From: DAITAZ01 sp036824045
Lineage (GTDB): Bacteria > Pseudomonadota > Gammaproteobacteria > Burkholderiales > Rhodocyclaceae
Assembly: GCA_036824045.1 (NCBI GenBank)
Contig: DAITAZ010000014.1
Coordinates: 1 to 64,000 of the forward strand
Direction: 5' to 3'
DNA: 64,000 nucleotides
The position numbers were made by a program, and so were the translations under genes. The first letter of the stretch is position 1. Every line of letters begins with the position of its first letter. Under the pieces are notes generated by a model. The model was not told the origin of the DNA, did no database searches, and saw only the letters and a list, made by a program, of their open reading frames with translations. Below, in pieces: positions 44,955-55,111 of this stretch.

Positions 44955-47900
44955 ATGGCCAAGTTCTTCATCAACCGACCGATCTTCGCCTCGGTCATCT
45001 CCATCATCATCGTGATTGCCGGACTGGTGGCCGCCCAGGTGCTGCCGGTGGCCCAATACCCCCAGATCGCGCCCCCCACGGTGCTGATCACCGCCACCTA
45101 TCCCGGCGCCTCCGCCGAGACCCTCTCCCGCACCGTTGCCGCCCCCATCGAGGAGCAACTCAACGGCGTGGAGAACATGCTGTACTTCACCTCCTCTGCC
45201 ACCGCCAACGGCACGGTGACCATCACCGCCACCTTCGAGGTGGGCACCAATATCGATGCGGCCTCGGTCAACGTGAATAACCGGGTCAAGGCGGCGGAAC
45301 CACGCCTGCCGGAAGCGGTACGGCGCAACGGCGTGCTCGTGCAGAAGCGCTCGAACGACATCCTGCAGGTGGTGGCGCTGAAGTCCGAACAGGGCAAATT
45401 CAGCACCTTGTACCTGTCCAACTACGCCAGCCTCAACATCGTGGACGAGCTCAAGCGGGTCAAGGGCGTCGGCGATGTGACCATCTTCGGCGCCCAGGAC
45501 TACTCCATGCGCGTCTGGCTCAATCCGGACCGCATGGCCCAGCTGGGCCTGACCACCAGCGAGGTAGCCGCTGCCATCAACGCCCAGAATGCCCAGAACG
45601 CAGCGGGCAAGATCGGCCAGGAGCCCGCCCCCGGCGACCAGCAACTGGTCTATACGGTGACCGCCAAGGGACGCCTGCTGAGCGAGGAAGAGTTCGGCAA
45701 CATCGTCATCCGCGCCAGCGGCCCGGGCGGCCTGCTGCGGCTGCGGGATATTGCCCGGATCGAACTGGGCGCCTACAGCTACGACCAGCGAGTGACCCTG
45801 GACGGCCAGCCCACCATCGCCACCGGCGTCTTCCTCCAGACCGGCGCCAACGCGCTGGAAGTAGCCGACGCCGTGCGCGAGAAGATGGCGGAGCTGAAAA
45901 CCCGCTTCCCCGAAGGCATGGACTACGTGATCCCCTTCGATACCACCCGGTTCGTTTCCGCCTCGATCCGGGAAGTGAAGGCAACGCTCATCGAGGCCAT
46001 GCTGCTGGTGATCGCCGTGGTGTTCATCTTCCTGCAGAGCTGGCGCGCCACGCTCATCCCCATGATCGCGGTGCCCATCTCGCTGATCGGGTCCTTCGCG
46101 GGCCTGTGGCTCTTTGGCTTCTCCATCAACACCCTCACCCTGTTCGCCATGGTGCTGGCCATCGGCATCGTGGTGGACGACGCCATCGTGGTGCTCGAAA
46201 ACGTGGAGCGCCTGATGGCGGAAGAAAAGCTCTCGCCCCGGCAGGCGGCGATCAAGGCCATGCACCAGGTGACGGGGGCGCTGGTCGCCATCGTGCTGGT
46301 GCTTTGCGCGGTGTTCGTGCCGGTGGCCTTCCTCGGCGGCATCGCCGGACAGCTCTACAAGCAGTTCGCGGTGACCGTGGCCGTGGCCGTGGTGCTCTCC
46401 GGCGTGGTGGCCCTGACCCTGACCCCGGCGCTGTGCGCGCTGCTGCTCAAGGCCCAGCACAGCGAGAACAAGCTGTTCGCCCCGTTCAACCGGCTTTTTG
46501 AGCGGCTCACCAACAGCTACACCCGGAGCGTCGGTTTCACCCTCAAGCATGGGGTGGTGGGCGCGCTGGTGTTTCTGCTGGTGGTGGGCGCCACCGGCGC
46601 GCTGTTCCGCCTGATCCCGGGCAGCTTTGTGCCCGCGGAGGATCAGGGCTATCTGATCTCGGCCCTGATGCTGCCCGACGGCGCCACCCTCAAGCGCACG
46701 GAAACCACCGGCGAGCGGATGCGCCAGATGATCGCCAAGGACGAGGCGGTCAAGCACACCTTCATCGTTTCCGGCTTCGACCTGATCGGGGGCGGCAACA
46801 AGCCCAACGCCGGCACCATGTTCATCCCCCTCAAGGACTGGTCGGAGCGCCAGGGCAAGGCCCAGGAACTGGCCGGCAAGTTCATGGGGATGGGCATGAT
46901 GCAGCCGGACGGAATGGGGCTGGTGTTCAACCCGCCGCCCATCATGGGCCTGGGCTCCGCGGGCGGTTTCGAGGTGTATGTGCAGAACCGCGTGGACGGG
47001 GAAGCGAAGAACCTCAACCAGGTAGTGCAAGCCTTCATGGCCGAGTTGCAGAAACGGCCGGAGTTCACCCGTATCTCCACCTTCTTCCGGCCCACCGTGC
47101 CCCAGCTTTATGTGGAGGTGGATGAACCCAAGGCCCTGGCGCTGGGCATTCCCATTGCCGACATCTACGCCACCTTGCAAAGCACCATGGGCGCGCTGTA
47201 CGTCAATGACTTCAACAAGGCCGGCAAAGTGTACCGGGTGCAAATGCAAGCCGAAGCGCCCTTCCGCATGAAGCCGGAAGACATCGGCAAGGTGTACGTC
47301 AAAAGCACCACCTCGGGCGCGATGATTCCCCTCTCGGCCGTCAGCTCCGTCAAGCGGGTTGTGGGCGCGGAGCAGGTGGAGCGCTTCAACGGCTTCATCG
47401 CCGCCAAGGTCATGGGCGACAGCAAGCCGGGCATCAGCTCCGGCGACGCCATCCGCATCGTGGAGGAAGTGGCCAATGCCACCCTGCCCAACGGCTACAG
47501 CATCTCGTGGACGGGTCAGGCCTTCCAGGAAAAGCGCAGCTCGGGCTCGTCCCTCCAGGCCTTCGCCTTCGCCATCGTGATGGTGTTCCTGATCCTCGCC
47601 GCCCAGTACGAGAAGTGGTCACTCCCCGTCGCGGTGGTCATGGCTGTGCCCTTCGCCCTGATGGGGGCGCTGACCGCCATCTGGCTGCGGGGCATGCCCA
47701 ACGACATCTACTTCCAGATCGGGCTGGTGGTGCTGATCGGGCTGGCGTCGAAGAACGCCATCCTGATCGTGGAGTTCGCCGCCCAGAAGTACGCCGAAGG
47801 GATGAGCGCGGCCCAGGCGGCTGTCGAAGCGGCGCGCCTGCGCCTGCGGCCCATCATCATGACCTCGCTCGCCTTCGTGCTCGGCGTGTTCCCGCTGGTC

Positions 47901-48074
47901 AAGGCCACGGGCGCCGGCGCCGCAGCCCGCCAGTCCATGGGCACCGGGGTGTTTGGCGGCATGCTGGCTGCCACGTTCATCGCCACCTTGTTCGTCCCCC
48001 TGTTCTTCAAGTGGCTGGAGCGGGGCAAGCAGATCGACCCCAGCCACCTTGCCGACGCGGAGGAAGAAGCATGA
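44955..48074 (+). CDS. RND multidrug efflux permease (HAE1 family, AcrB-like)
   Basis: Trimeric proton-driven drug exporter of 1039 residues with twelve membrane spans and two large periplasmic loops. N-terminus MAKFFINRPIFASVISIIIV is typical; proton-relay aspartates are in GIVVDDAIVVLENVERLM, and the second-half equivalent is GLASKNAILIVEFA. Porter-domain motifs such as QVVALKSEQGKFSTLYLSNY are present. The stop overlaps the ATG of the outer-membrane factor (ATGA). Substrates cannot be assigned from sequence. Confidence 0.97.
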   Translation: MAKFFINRPIFASVISIIIVIAGLVAAQVLPVAQYPQIAPPTVLITATYPGASAETLSRTVAAPIEEQLNGVENMLYFTSSATANGTVTITATFEVGTNIDAASVNVNNRVKAAEPRLPEAVRRNGVLVQKRSNDILQVVALKSEQGKFSTLYLSNYASLNIVDELKRVKGVGDVTIFGAQDYSMRVWLNPDRMAQLGLTTSEVAAAINAQNAQNAAGKIGQEPAPGDQQLVYTVTAKGRLLSEEEFGNIVIRASGPGGLLRLRDIARIELGAYSYDQRVTLDGQPTIATGVFLQTGANALEVADAVREKMAELKTRFPEGMDYVIPFDTTRFVSASIREVKATLIEAMLLVIAVVFIFLQSWRATLIPMIAVPISLIGSFAGLWLFGFSINTLTLFAMVLAIGIVVDDAIVVLENVERLMAEEKLSPRQAAIKAMHQVTGALVAIVLVLCAVFVPVAFLGGIAGQLYKQFAVTVAVAVVLSGVVALTLTPALCALLLKAQHSENKLFAPFNRLFERLTNSYTRSVGFTLKHGVVGALVFLLVVGATGALFRLIPGSFVPAEDQGYLISALMLPDGATLKRTETTGERMRQMIAKDEAVKHTFIVSGFDLIGGGNKPNAGTMFIPLKDWSERQGKAQELAGKFMGMGMMQPDGMGLVFNPPPIMGLGSAGGFEVYVQNRVDGEAKNLNQVVQAFMAELQKRPEFTRISTFFRPTVPQLYVEVDEPKALALGIPIADIYATLQSTMGALYVNDFNKAGKVYRVQMQAEAPFRMKPEDIGKVYVKSTTSGAMIPLSAVSSVKRVVGAEQVERFNGFIAAKVMGDSKPGISSGDAIRIVEEVANATLPNGYSISWTGQAFQEKRSSGSSLQAFAFAIVMVFLILAAQYEKWSLPVAVVMAVPFALMGALTAIWLRGMPNDIYFQIGLVVLIGLASKNAILIVEFAAQKYAEGMSAAQAAVEAARLRLRPIIMTSLAFVLGVFPLVKATGAGAAARQSMGTGVFGGMLAATFIATLFVPLFFKWLERGKQIDPSHLADAEEEA

Positions 48075-49516
48075 GACCCGTCCTCAAGACCCTCTCCCTG
48101 GCCATGGGCACGGCGCTGGCGCTGGCCGCCTGCGCCGTGGGGCCGGACTACAAACGCCCGGACTCCCCCCTGCCGGCCCGTTATCAGGCACCCGCCGGGG
48201 ATGAAACCCAGCCCCTCGCGCAGGTCGAATCCGGCTGGTGGAAGCGCTTTGGCGACCCGACCCTCGATCAGCTCGTGGAAGCGGCACTGGCCACCAACGC
48301 CGATCTGGCCAGCGCCGTGGCCCGCATGCAGGAAGCCGAGGCCGCCATGCGCGAAGCCGGTGCCAGCCTCTACCCCGAACTGGATCTGGAACTGGGCAGC
48401 ACCCGCAACCGGGTCAGCACCCGCACCGCCACCCCCATGCCCGCGGGCACCCCGGTGCTGCGGGACAACCGCCGCGCCGCACTCACCACCGCTTTCGAGC
48501 TGGATTTCTGGGGGCGGATCCGTCGCCTGTCCGAGGCCGCCCGCGCCCAGGCCCTGGCCAGCCGCTACGCCCGGGACACCGTGGCCCTGTCGGTTTCCGG
48601 GCTGATAAGCAGCCAGTATTTCGGCCTGCGCACCCTCGATGCCCAGCTCGCGGCCGCCCAGGACACCCTGGCCAGCCGCGAGGAATCCGCCCGGGTCGTG
48701 GAAAACCGCATCCGCGGCGGCGTCGCCTCTCCCCTGGACCGCAACCAGGCCCTGTCCGCCCTGGCCGCCGCCCGGGCCCAGATCGCCACCCTGCGTCAAA
48801 GCCGGGCGCTGGCCCAGCACCAGCTCGCCCTGCTCACCGGTCAGCCGGACCTGAAGCTCGATCCCGCCCCGGCAGCCGCCCTGCCCGTGCCGCCGCTGCC
48901 CCCGGCCGGCCTGCCCTCCGATCTGCTCACCAGCCGGCCCGACATCCGCCAGGCGGAGGAAACCCTGGTGGCCGCCAACGCCCAGATCGGCGCGGCGCGG
49001 GCCGCCTACTTCCCAAAGATATCGCTCACCGCCAGCCTGGGGAGCGAAAGCAAAACTCTGGCGGACCTGTTCTCCGGTCCTGCCAACCTGTGGTCCCTCG
49101 GCTTGGGCGCCGTCATGCCCCTCATCGACGCCGGGCGCACCAGTGCCCGGGTGGACCAGGCCACAGCCCGCCAGCAGCAGGCACTGGCGGCCTACCGGAA
49201 GACGGTGGAAAGCGCCTTCAAGGACGTGAATGACGCCCTGGTGACGCTACGGGAACAGACCCAGGTGGAATCGGCCCAGGCCGAGCGCGCCCGCGCCGCT
49301 GCAGAAAGCCACCGCATCGCCCGGTTGCGGTATGAATCCGGCTACAGCACCTATCTCACCCTGCTCGACGCCCAGCGGGATGCCAACGACGCCCGTGTCG
49401 CCGAACTCGCGGCACGGCAGGCTCGGCTCACCGCCGCGGTGGATCTCTTCAAGGCACTGGGAGGCGGCTGGCAAGATGCCTCCCCCCGGGTTGCCGCCTC
49501 CAGCACCCCGCCCTGA
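48071..49516 (+). CDS. RND efflux outer-membrane factor (OprM/NodT family lipoprotein)
   Basis: Outer-membrane channel of the tripartite pump, 481 residues. Lipobox ALAACAVGPDYKRP (Cys21), then the two internally repeated OEP halves (about 60-260 and 270-460) with the family motifs ELDFWGRIRR and PLIDAGRTSARVDQA. The open frame continues upstream inside the permease gene, but only the part from the ATG at 48071 is real. Third gene of the operon; followed by a weak GC-rich hairpin (49562-49584). Confidence 0.95.
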   Translation: MRPVLKTLSLAMGTALALAACAVGPDYKRPDSPLPARYQAPAGDETQPLAQVESGWWKRFGDPTLDQLVEAALATNADLASAVARMQEAEAAMREAGASLYPELDLELGSTRNRVSTRTATPMPAGTPVLRDNRRAALTTAFELDFWGRIRRLSEAARAQALASRYARDTVALSVSGLISSQYFGLRTLDAQLAAAQDTLASREESARVVENRIRGGVASPLDRNQALSALAAARAQIATLRQSRALAQHQLALLTGQPDLKLDPAPAAALPVPPLPPAGLPSDLLTSRPDIRQAEETLVAANAQIGAARAAYFPKISLTASLGSESKTLADLFSGPANLWSLGLGAVMPLIDAGRTSARVDQATARQQQALAAYRKTVESAFKDVNDALVTLREQTQVESAQAERARAAAESHRIARLRYESGYSTYLTLLDAQRDANDARVAELAARQARLTAAVDLFKALGGGWQDASPRVAASSTPP

Positions 49517-49954
49517 TGGCGCGGGAAGCGACCTGAAAGCGGGGGCCGGAAGGCTCCCGAACCGGGGCGGATGACACGCCCCGGCAATGCCTCGTTCCCC
49601 TGCCCCGTGGCCCGGCGTGAGCCCTCCGGCCATTCCGATCGCACCAGGCCTTGCCCCACCCCAGCGGGCGCGCCCCCACCCACGCGAAACCGGCGTGAAT
49701 CGCTGATCGCTCCCGGGGCGGCGCAGAGGCGTCACACTTTACCGGGCCCGCCCCGGGTTTCCAGGGTCAAGCCTCCGGTCACAGCCCTCCCGCACAACAG
49801 CAAACGCTCGTTTCAAACAGAAAAGAGCCCCTCGGCGGGAGTAAGAACACGCTAACTTCCAAGCCTGGCGTGCGTTTCCACGCTCCCCCACTCTCCGGGA
49901 ATTCCGTACAATTTGCCCGGCAGCCGTGCCCAAGCACTTTTTTCTGGAAGCCCC
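49517..49954. other. Intergenic stretch with no gene seen
   Basis: 438 nt between the efflux operon and the CheB-CheR fusion gene. It contains a GC-rich 8-bp hairpin without T tract (49562-49584), which could be a weak terminator, and a TACAAT at 49907-49912 that could be the -10 of the next gene, although no good -35 is at the proper distance. No protein-like or RNA-like content is apparent. Confidence 0.6.
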
Positions 49955-52900
49955 ATGGACACCAACACCCCTTCAGGATCTGAATCCCCGGCCCCCGAGC
50001 AGGATCCTGCCGCCTCCTCCCCCCTGGAGCAGATGGAAAACACCCGCCGCAGCTACATCGTGGGGGTGGGCGCTTCGGCGGGCGGCCTGGAGGCTTTGAC
50101 CGAACTGGTCTCGCACCTGCCGGTGGACCTGGGCGTCCCCTACGTGGTGGTGCAGCACCTGTCTCCCAACTACCGCAGCATGCTGGTGCAGCTGCTGGCG
50201 CGGGAGACCACCATGGAGGTGCGGGAAGTGGAGGAAGGGCTCGTGCCGCAGCCGGACACCCTCTACATCACGCCGCCCAACAATGACCTGGTGTTGGTGG
50301 AAGACCGCTTCCACCTGGTCAAACCCGGCAGCGACGTGGTACCCAAGCCGTCGGTCAACCGTTTCTTCACTTCCCTGGCGGAAGACCGGGGCGAGGACGT
50401 GATCGGCGTCATCCTCTCGGGCACGGGCTCGGACGGCGCCAGCGGCACCCGGGCCATCAAGGCCGGCGGCGGCCTCGTGTTCGCCCAGGACCCGGCGACC
50501 GCCAAGTACACCGGCATGCCCCAGGCAGCCATCAGCACCCAGTGCGTGGACTGGGTGCTCTCCCCCAAGGACATCGCCCGGGAGATCGCCGTCACGGTCC
50601 GCACCCAGGGTGCGCTGGCCCCGGCGGCACGGGATGCGGAAGCCCCGGCCACGCTCAAGACCCTGCTCACCCGGGTACACCGCCACACGCGCGTGGATTT
50701 CTCCGACTACAAGGAGAACACCGTGTGGCGCCGGGTGCTGCGCCGGATCGCCGCCAACCGGCTGAACAGCCTGGAGGCCTACATCCAGTTCGCCGAGGGC
50801 CATCCGGACGAACTGAACCAGTTGTGCCGGGAGATTCTCATCTCCGTCACGTCCTTCTTCCGGGACCGCAATGCCTTCAATGCCCTGCGCGATGCCATGG
50901 CCGAGCGCTTCCGGATCAAGCGGGCCGGCGACGAGATCCGCATCTGGGTGCCCGGTTGCGCCACCGGCGAAGAGGCCTACACCATCGCCATCCTGATCTG
51001 CGAACTGCTGGGCCATACCCGCCACGAATTCAAGATCCAGATCTTCGCCACCGACATCGACACCAACGCGATGGCCGTGGCCCGGCGAGGCGTTTATCCC
51101 GCTTCCACCCTGGCCGACCTGGAACCCGGGCTGATCCAGCGTTACTTCACCCCCTCCGGCGATGCCTACGAAGTCACCAAGTCCCTGCGCGAGCTCGTGG
51201 TGTTCGCCCGTCAGGATCTCGCCCAGGACCCGCCTTTCCTGCGGCTGGACCTGATCAGCTGCCGCAACGTCCTCATCTACTTCCAGAGCCCCTTGCAGGA
51301 GCGGGTGCTGGGGGCGTTCCACTACGCCCTGGCCCCCGGCGGCCTGCTGTTCCTGGGCAAGTCGGAAAGCGTCTTCCAGCGCGAAGAGCTGTTCGATTCC
51401 CTGGACCGGGAAGGCAAGATCTTCCTGCGCTGCGCCACCACCTCCAAGGCCCCCTCCTTCATCCTCGCCAGCATCAACCGGGAGCCGCGCCAGGCGCTGC
51501 GCCGGGAGCGGGAGAAAACGGCCGAGGAGCAGTTCCTCGAAGCGGCGGCCCATGCCTACCTGCCGCCCAGCGTGCTGGTAAACGGCCAGCTGGAAGTGCT
51601 GCATGTGTTTGGCGACGTGAGCCGCTTCCTCGCCATTCCCGCCGGTCGCCCGGATTTCAGCCTGGTTTCCCTTATCCGCCGCGATCTGCGCACGGAAGTG
51701 CAAACCCTGATCTACCAGGCCCAGCAAAAGGGTAGCGAAGCCCTCGGGCGCTCCCGTCCCCTGGAGGATGCCCCGGGCGAATGGGTACGGCTGAGGGTGA
51801 TCCCGGTAAGTAACGACCTCCTCGGCGACGGCGCGATCATCGGTTTCGAGACCGCAACCGAGCTGAGCGACCCCACCACCACCCAAAGCGTGAGCGGAGC
51901 GCTGGACGGTGTCTCGGCCCGGGATCTGGAAGACGAATTGATCGCCACCCGGGAGCATCTGCAAACGGTGATCGAAGAACTGGAAACCTCCAACGAGGAA
52001 ACCCAGGCGCTCAACGAAGAACTGCAGGCATCCAACGAGGAACTGCAGGCCTCCAACGAAGAACTGCAGGCCTCCAACGAAGAGCTCCAGTCCACCAACG
52101 AGGAACTCACCACCGTCAACGAAGAGTTGCAGATCAAGACCGCGGAACTCGCCGACATCAACGCGGACCTGGAAAACATCCAGAACAGTTTCGGCTTCCA
52201 CCTGCTGGTGTTCAACGAGCGGGGACGGCTGGTGCGGCTCAACGATGCCGCGGGGCGCTATTTCGGCTTTTCCCACGGCGCCATGGGCGAGCATGTGCAC
52301 ACGGTCTTCGCGCAGCAAAAGCTCGGCAGCCACGCGGAACAGGTGGAGCAGACCATCCTGGACGGACGCCCCCGGGAGGAGCAGGTCAGCGACGGACAGC
52401 GGCACTACCTGATGCGGGTGTTCCCCCGGGTCTCGGCGGCACGGGTTCCCCGGGGCGCCGTGGTGACCATGCTGGACGAAACTCCGCTGATCGAAGCCCG
52501 GAACGCTCTGCAGGCCAGCCAGGAACAACTGATGGCCATCATGCAGCACTCCAACTCGATCATCTCGGTCAAGGACGGCTCGGGGCGCTACGAGTTCATC
52601 AACGCGGAATTCGAGCGCGTCTTCTGCCGCACGCCGGTGGACGTGCTCGACAAGACCGACGCCCAGGTTTTCCCGGAAAGCCTGGCCCAGAGCTTCCGCC
52701 AGAAGGACGTGGCGGTGCTGCTCAGCGGCACCTCGCTGGAGAGCGAAGACCACTACACCATCAACGGCGAAGCCCGCACCTTCCTGGCTGTGCGTTTCCC
52801 CCTCTTCTCGCCCGACGGGGTGCAGGTTGGCATCTGCATGAAGGCCACCGACATTACCGGCCGCAAGCGGGAGGAAGACCGCCTGAGCGCCATCGAGCAG

Positions 52901-53206
52901 CAGTGGCTGGCAGCGCTGGCGGCCTACCCGGGCTGCATCCTGATTCTGGACGCCTCGCTCCGCCTGGTGGGCATGCATGGCAATGCCAGCGGCCGGTGCC
53001 AGGGGATGGGCATCGCTTGCGATGAAGGCGCCTCCCTGGAGGAAGTCTTCCCCGAGGAATGGGCTGAAGCGGCCCTCGCCTGCCGCTCCACCGCCGAGGG
53101 TCCCGCCCGCCGCAGCGTGACCCTGCCCGACGGCGAGCGCTGGAGCGCGCGCGCCACGGCGCTGCGCAACGGCTCGGTGATCTGTTACCTGGACCAGGAA
53201 GACTGA
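49955..53206 (+). CDS. CheB-CheR-PAS fusion signalling protein
   Basis: Chemotaxis-like fusion of 1083 residues without a kinase domain. CheB methylesterase domain (about 33-220) with catalytic Ser41 in VGASAGGLEAL, His in VVQHLSPNY and Asp in LSGTGSDGASG; CheR methyltransferase domain (about 230-490) with ISVTSFFRDRNAF and the SAM-binding GCATGEEAYTIAIL; a linker (490-640); a coiled coil (about 665-735) built from NEELQAS heptads; then two PAS domains (about 740-850 and 860-970) and a C-terminal PAS-like segment. CheB lacks the usual receiver domain. The ATG at 49955 follows GGAAG; an upstream in-frame ATG at 49913 is less likely. No MCP or CheA is nearby. A kinase gene follows after 6 nt. 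Confidence 0.9.
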   Translation: MDTNTPSGSESPAPEQDPAASSPLEQMENTRRSYIVGVGASAGGLEALTELVSHLPVDLGVPYVVVQHLSPNYRSMLVQLLARETTMEVREVEEGLVPQPDTLYITPPNNDLVLVEDRFHLVKPGSDVVPKPSVNRFFTSLAEDRGEDVIGVILSGTGSDGASGTRAIKAGGGLVFAQDPATAKYTGMPQAAISTQCVDWVLSPKDIAREIAVTVRTQGALAPAARDAEAPATLKTLLTRVHRHTRVDFSDYKENTVWRRVLRRIAANRLNSLEAYIQFAEGHPDELNQLCREILISVTSFFRDRNAFNALRDAMAERFRIKRAGDEIRIWVPGCATGEEAYTIAILICELLGHTRHEFKIQIFATDIDTNAMAVARRGVYPASTLADLEPGLIQRYFTPSGDAYEVTKSLRELVVFARQDLAQDPPFLRLDLISCRNVLIYFQSPLQERVLGAFHYALAPGGLLFLGKSESVFQREELFDSLDREGKIFLRCATTSKAPSFILASINREPRQALRREREKTAEEQFLEAAAHAYLPPSVLVNGQLEVLHVFGDVSRFLAIPAGRPDFSLVSLIRRDLRTEVQTLIYQAQQKGSEALGRSRPLEDAPGEWVRLRVIPVSNDLLGDGAIIGFETATELSDPTTTQSVSGALDGVSARDLEDELIATREHLQTVIEELETSNEETQALNEELQASNEELQASNEELQASNEELQSTNEELTTVNEELQIKTAELADINADLENIQNSFGFHLLVFNERGRLVRLNDAAGRYFGFSHGAMGEHVHTVFAQQKLGSHAEQVEQTILDGRPREEQVSDGQRHYLMRVFPRVSAARVPRGAVVTMLDETPLIEARNALQASQEQLMAIMQHSNSIISVKDGSGRYEFINAEFERVFCRTPVDVLDKTDAQVFPESLAQSFRQKDVAVLLSGTSLESEDHYTINGEARTFLAVRFPLFSPDGVQVGICMKATDITGRKREEDRLSAIEQQWLAALAAYPGCILILDASLRLVGMHGNASGRCQGMGIACDEGASLEEVFPEEWAEAALACRSTAEGPARRSVTLPDGERWSARATALRNGSVICYLDQED
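52019..52102 (+). repeat. Four 21-bp tandem repeats in the coiled coil
   Basis: Four in-frame 21-bp units (first three GAACTGCAGGCNTCCAACGAR) encode ELQASNE heptads. Units two and three are identical, and the fourth has diverged. They suggest recent heptad duplication and possible slippage, changing the coil by whole heptads. Confidence 0.85.
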
Positions 53207-53212
53207 ACAGCC

Positions 53213-55111
53213 GTGGGTGCAACAAGCCCATCCCTTCCCACCTGTGCTGAGCTTGCCGCCGGGCATGTGGCCGTGCCGCCTGCCCGCACCAACACGCTGG
53301 AACCAGCGCTTCAGCTCGCGTTTGAAGCGAGTCACGACGCCATGCTGCTGGTGCGGTGCGACGACAACCTGGTCCTGACCGCCAATTTGGCCGCCAGCCG
53401 CATCTATGGCTACATGCCCTACGAAATGGCGGGACGGGCGTTGCAATCGCTCACGGCGGAATCCAGCCAATCCCTGGATCTGGTGGCGCAGCGGCGCGAA
53501 CATGCGCCCTTGCGCTTTCATCGCCGTGCGGATGGCACCCACTTCCCGGTGGAAATCAACCTGCGCTATTTCGAGGATGGCGTCCAGACCCTGTGCATGA
53601 TGGCAGTGCGGGACGTGAGCCCACAGTTGCTGCAGGAACGCCTGCGTCAGGAAACCGAAACCCGCTACCGGGCCGTGTTCGACGCCGCGCCCTATCCCAT
53701 CATGCTCGTCTCGCCCACCGGGCACATCACCGATGCCAACCCCCAGAGCGCGAGCCTGTATGGTTTCGAAGTAGGCAAGCTGATCGACCAGCGCCTTGAT
53801 CAACGGGTTCAGCAGCCAAGTTATTACGTCGCCCTTTTCTCTTCCCGGCCCAATACCCTGCCCCCCCACGTCCACTTGCGTGCTGACGGCAGCCAGTTTC
53901 TTGCGGAAGTGACGATCTCCTATCTGCGGGTGCTGAGCAAACCCATGGCCACCCTGCTGATCCGGGATGTCACCGACGAGCAGCGCACCCTGGAACGGAT
54001 CGCCGCCAGCGAAGCCCGCTGGCGCTTCGCCCTTGAAGGGCACGGGGACGGCCTGTGGGACTGGGACATGCGGGACAATTCCGTGACCGTTTCCCCCCAG
54101 CTCAAGGCCATCCTGGGCTATCGCCCGGACGAGGCGACCGCGTCCAGTCACTCGCCGGAGGAACACATCCATCCGGACGATCTCCCGCTTATTCGCAAAC
54201 TGCTGGCGGAACATATTTCAGGGCAGACGCCCATGGTCACCACCGAAATCCGCGTCCGCCACCGGGACGGAGGCTACCGCTGGGTCAGTTGCCGGGCCAA
54301 GGTAATGGAGTACGAAAACGATGGCCGCCCACGACGGGTGATCGGCACATGGCGGGATATCGACCAAAGCCGCCGGCAGGAAGAACTTGAGCGCATTCAG
54401 CGGGAAGAGATCGCCCACGCCGGGCGGCTCATCAACCTGGGCGCCATGGCCTCGGCACTGGGACACGAACTCAACCAGCCCCTGACCTCGATCCGCCTCT
54501 TCAGCAGCGTGGCCCTGCGTCGGCTGGCCGAACTACCTGCGGCCGAAGCCCTGCTCAAGGAGCCGCTAACCGCCGTGGCCGAACAAAGCCTGCGGGCCGG
54601 GGAGATCGTCCGCGGCATCCGCGACTTCGTGCGCAAGCGGCCGCCGCGCATGGACCCGGTGGATATCAACCACATCGTTGGCGAAGCCGTGCGCTTCGTG
54701 CGCAACCGGCTGGAAGCCGCCAACGTGCAGTTCGACCAGCAACTTGCCCCGGATCTGCCCCCATTGCTGGCGGACCCGATCCAGATCCAGCAGGTACTGA
54801 TCAACCTCTTCCACAACGGTATCGAAGCCATGAACCGGGTGGAAGGCGAACGCCGCCTCGGTGTGCGCACCTCCACCAACGAGGCCGGTCGCCTGCTGGT
54901 GGAGGTGACCGACCGGGGCGAAGGCCTGCCGGAGGCCATCCGCCAGGATCTCTTCTCGCCTTTCGTATCCACCAAGCCCGAAGGCATGGGCCTCGGACTG
55001 GCCATCTGCCGTATGATCATCGACAGTCATCATGGGCGCCTGTGGGCCCGCTCGGGCCCGGAAGGCACCGTTTTTTCCTTTGAACTGCCCTTCGGAAGCG
55101 ACCCGGAATGA
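53213..55111 (+). CDS. PAS-domain sensor histidine kinase (FixL/DctB-like core)
   Basis: Soluble kinase of 632 residues with no membrane span: PAS (about 30-145), PAS (about 150-265), a third PAS of PAS_3 type (about 270-390, with GDGLWDWDMRDNSV), HisKA with ASALGHELNQPLTSIRLFSS (His418) and HATPase with NLFHNGIEAMN, DRGEGLPEA and GMGLGLAICR. The GTG start is preceded by AGGA at 53197-53200. It follows the CheB-CheR-PAS gene after 6 nt and overlaps the FixJ-like regulator (ATGA). The first PAS has no haem-iron His recognisable from sequence, so oxygen sensing should not be assumed. Confidence 0.92.
   Translation: MGATSPSLPTCAELAAGHVAVPPARTNTLEPALQLAFEASHDAMLLVRCDDNLVLTANLAASRIYGYMPYEMAGRALQSLTAESSQSLDLVAQRREHAPLRFHRRADGTHFPVEINLRYFEDGVQTLCMMAVRDVSPQLLQERLRQETETRYRAVFDAAPYPIMLVSPTGHITDANPQSASLYGFEVGKLIDQRLDQRVQQPSYYVALFSSRPNTLPPHVHLRADGSQFLAEVTISYLRVLSKPMATLLIRDVTDEQRTLERIAASEARWRFALEGHGDGLWDWDMRDNSVTVSPQLKAILGYRPDEATASSHSPEEHIHPDDLPLIRKLLAEHISGQTPMVTTEIRVRHRDGGYRWVSCRAKVMEYENDGRPRRVIGTWRDIDQSRRQEELERIQREEIAHAGRLINLGAMASALGHELNQPLTSIRLFSSVALRRLAELPAAEALLKEPLTAVAEQSLRAGEIVRGIRDFVRKRPPRMDPVDINHIVGEAVRFVRNRLEAANVQFDQQLAPDLPPLLADPIQIQQVLINLFHNGIEAMNRVEGERRLGVRTSTNEAGRLLVEVTDRGEGLPEAIRQDLFSPFVSTKPEGMGLGLAICRMIIDSHHGRLWARSGPEGTVFSFELPFGSDPE

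Noticed and set aside
43650..47249. Very long minus-strand open frame continuous with the TetR gene (over 1400 codons)
   Set aside because: Only the last 222 codons look like a protein; the rest is antisense to the RND adaptor and permease and is rich in His, Gly and Ala as expected of a shadow frame in GC-rich DNA.
47507..48070. Upstream extension of the outer-membrane factor frame
   Set aside because: Lies inside the permease gene in another frame; the lipoprotein signal begins at the ATG at 48071.
49973..54214. Very long minus-strand open frame (over 1400 codons)
   Set aside because: Antisense to the CheB-CheR-PAS fusion and the following kinase; no recognisable domain and biased shadow-frame composition.
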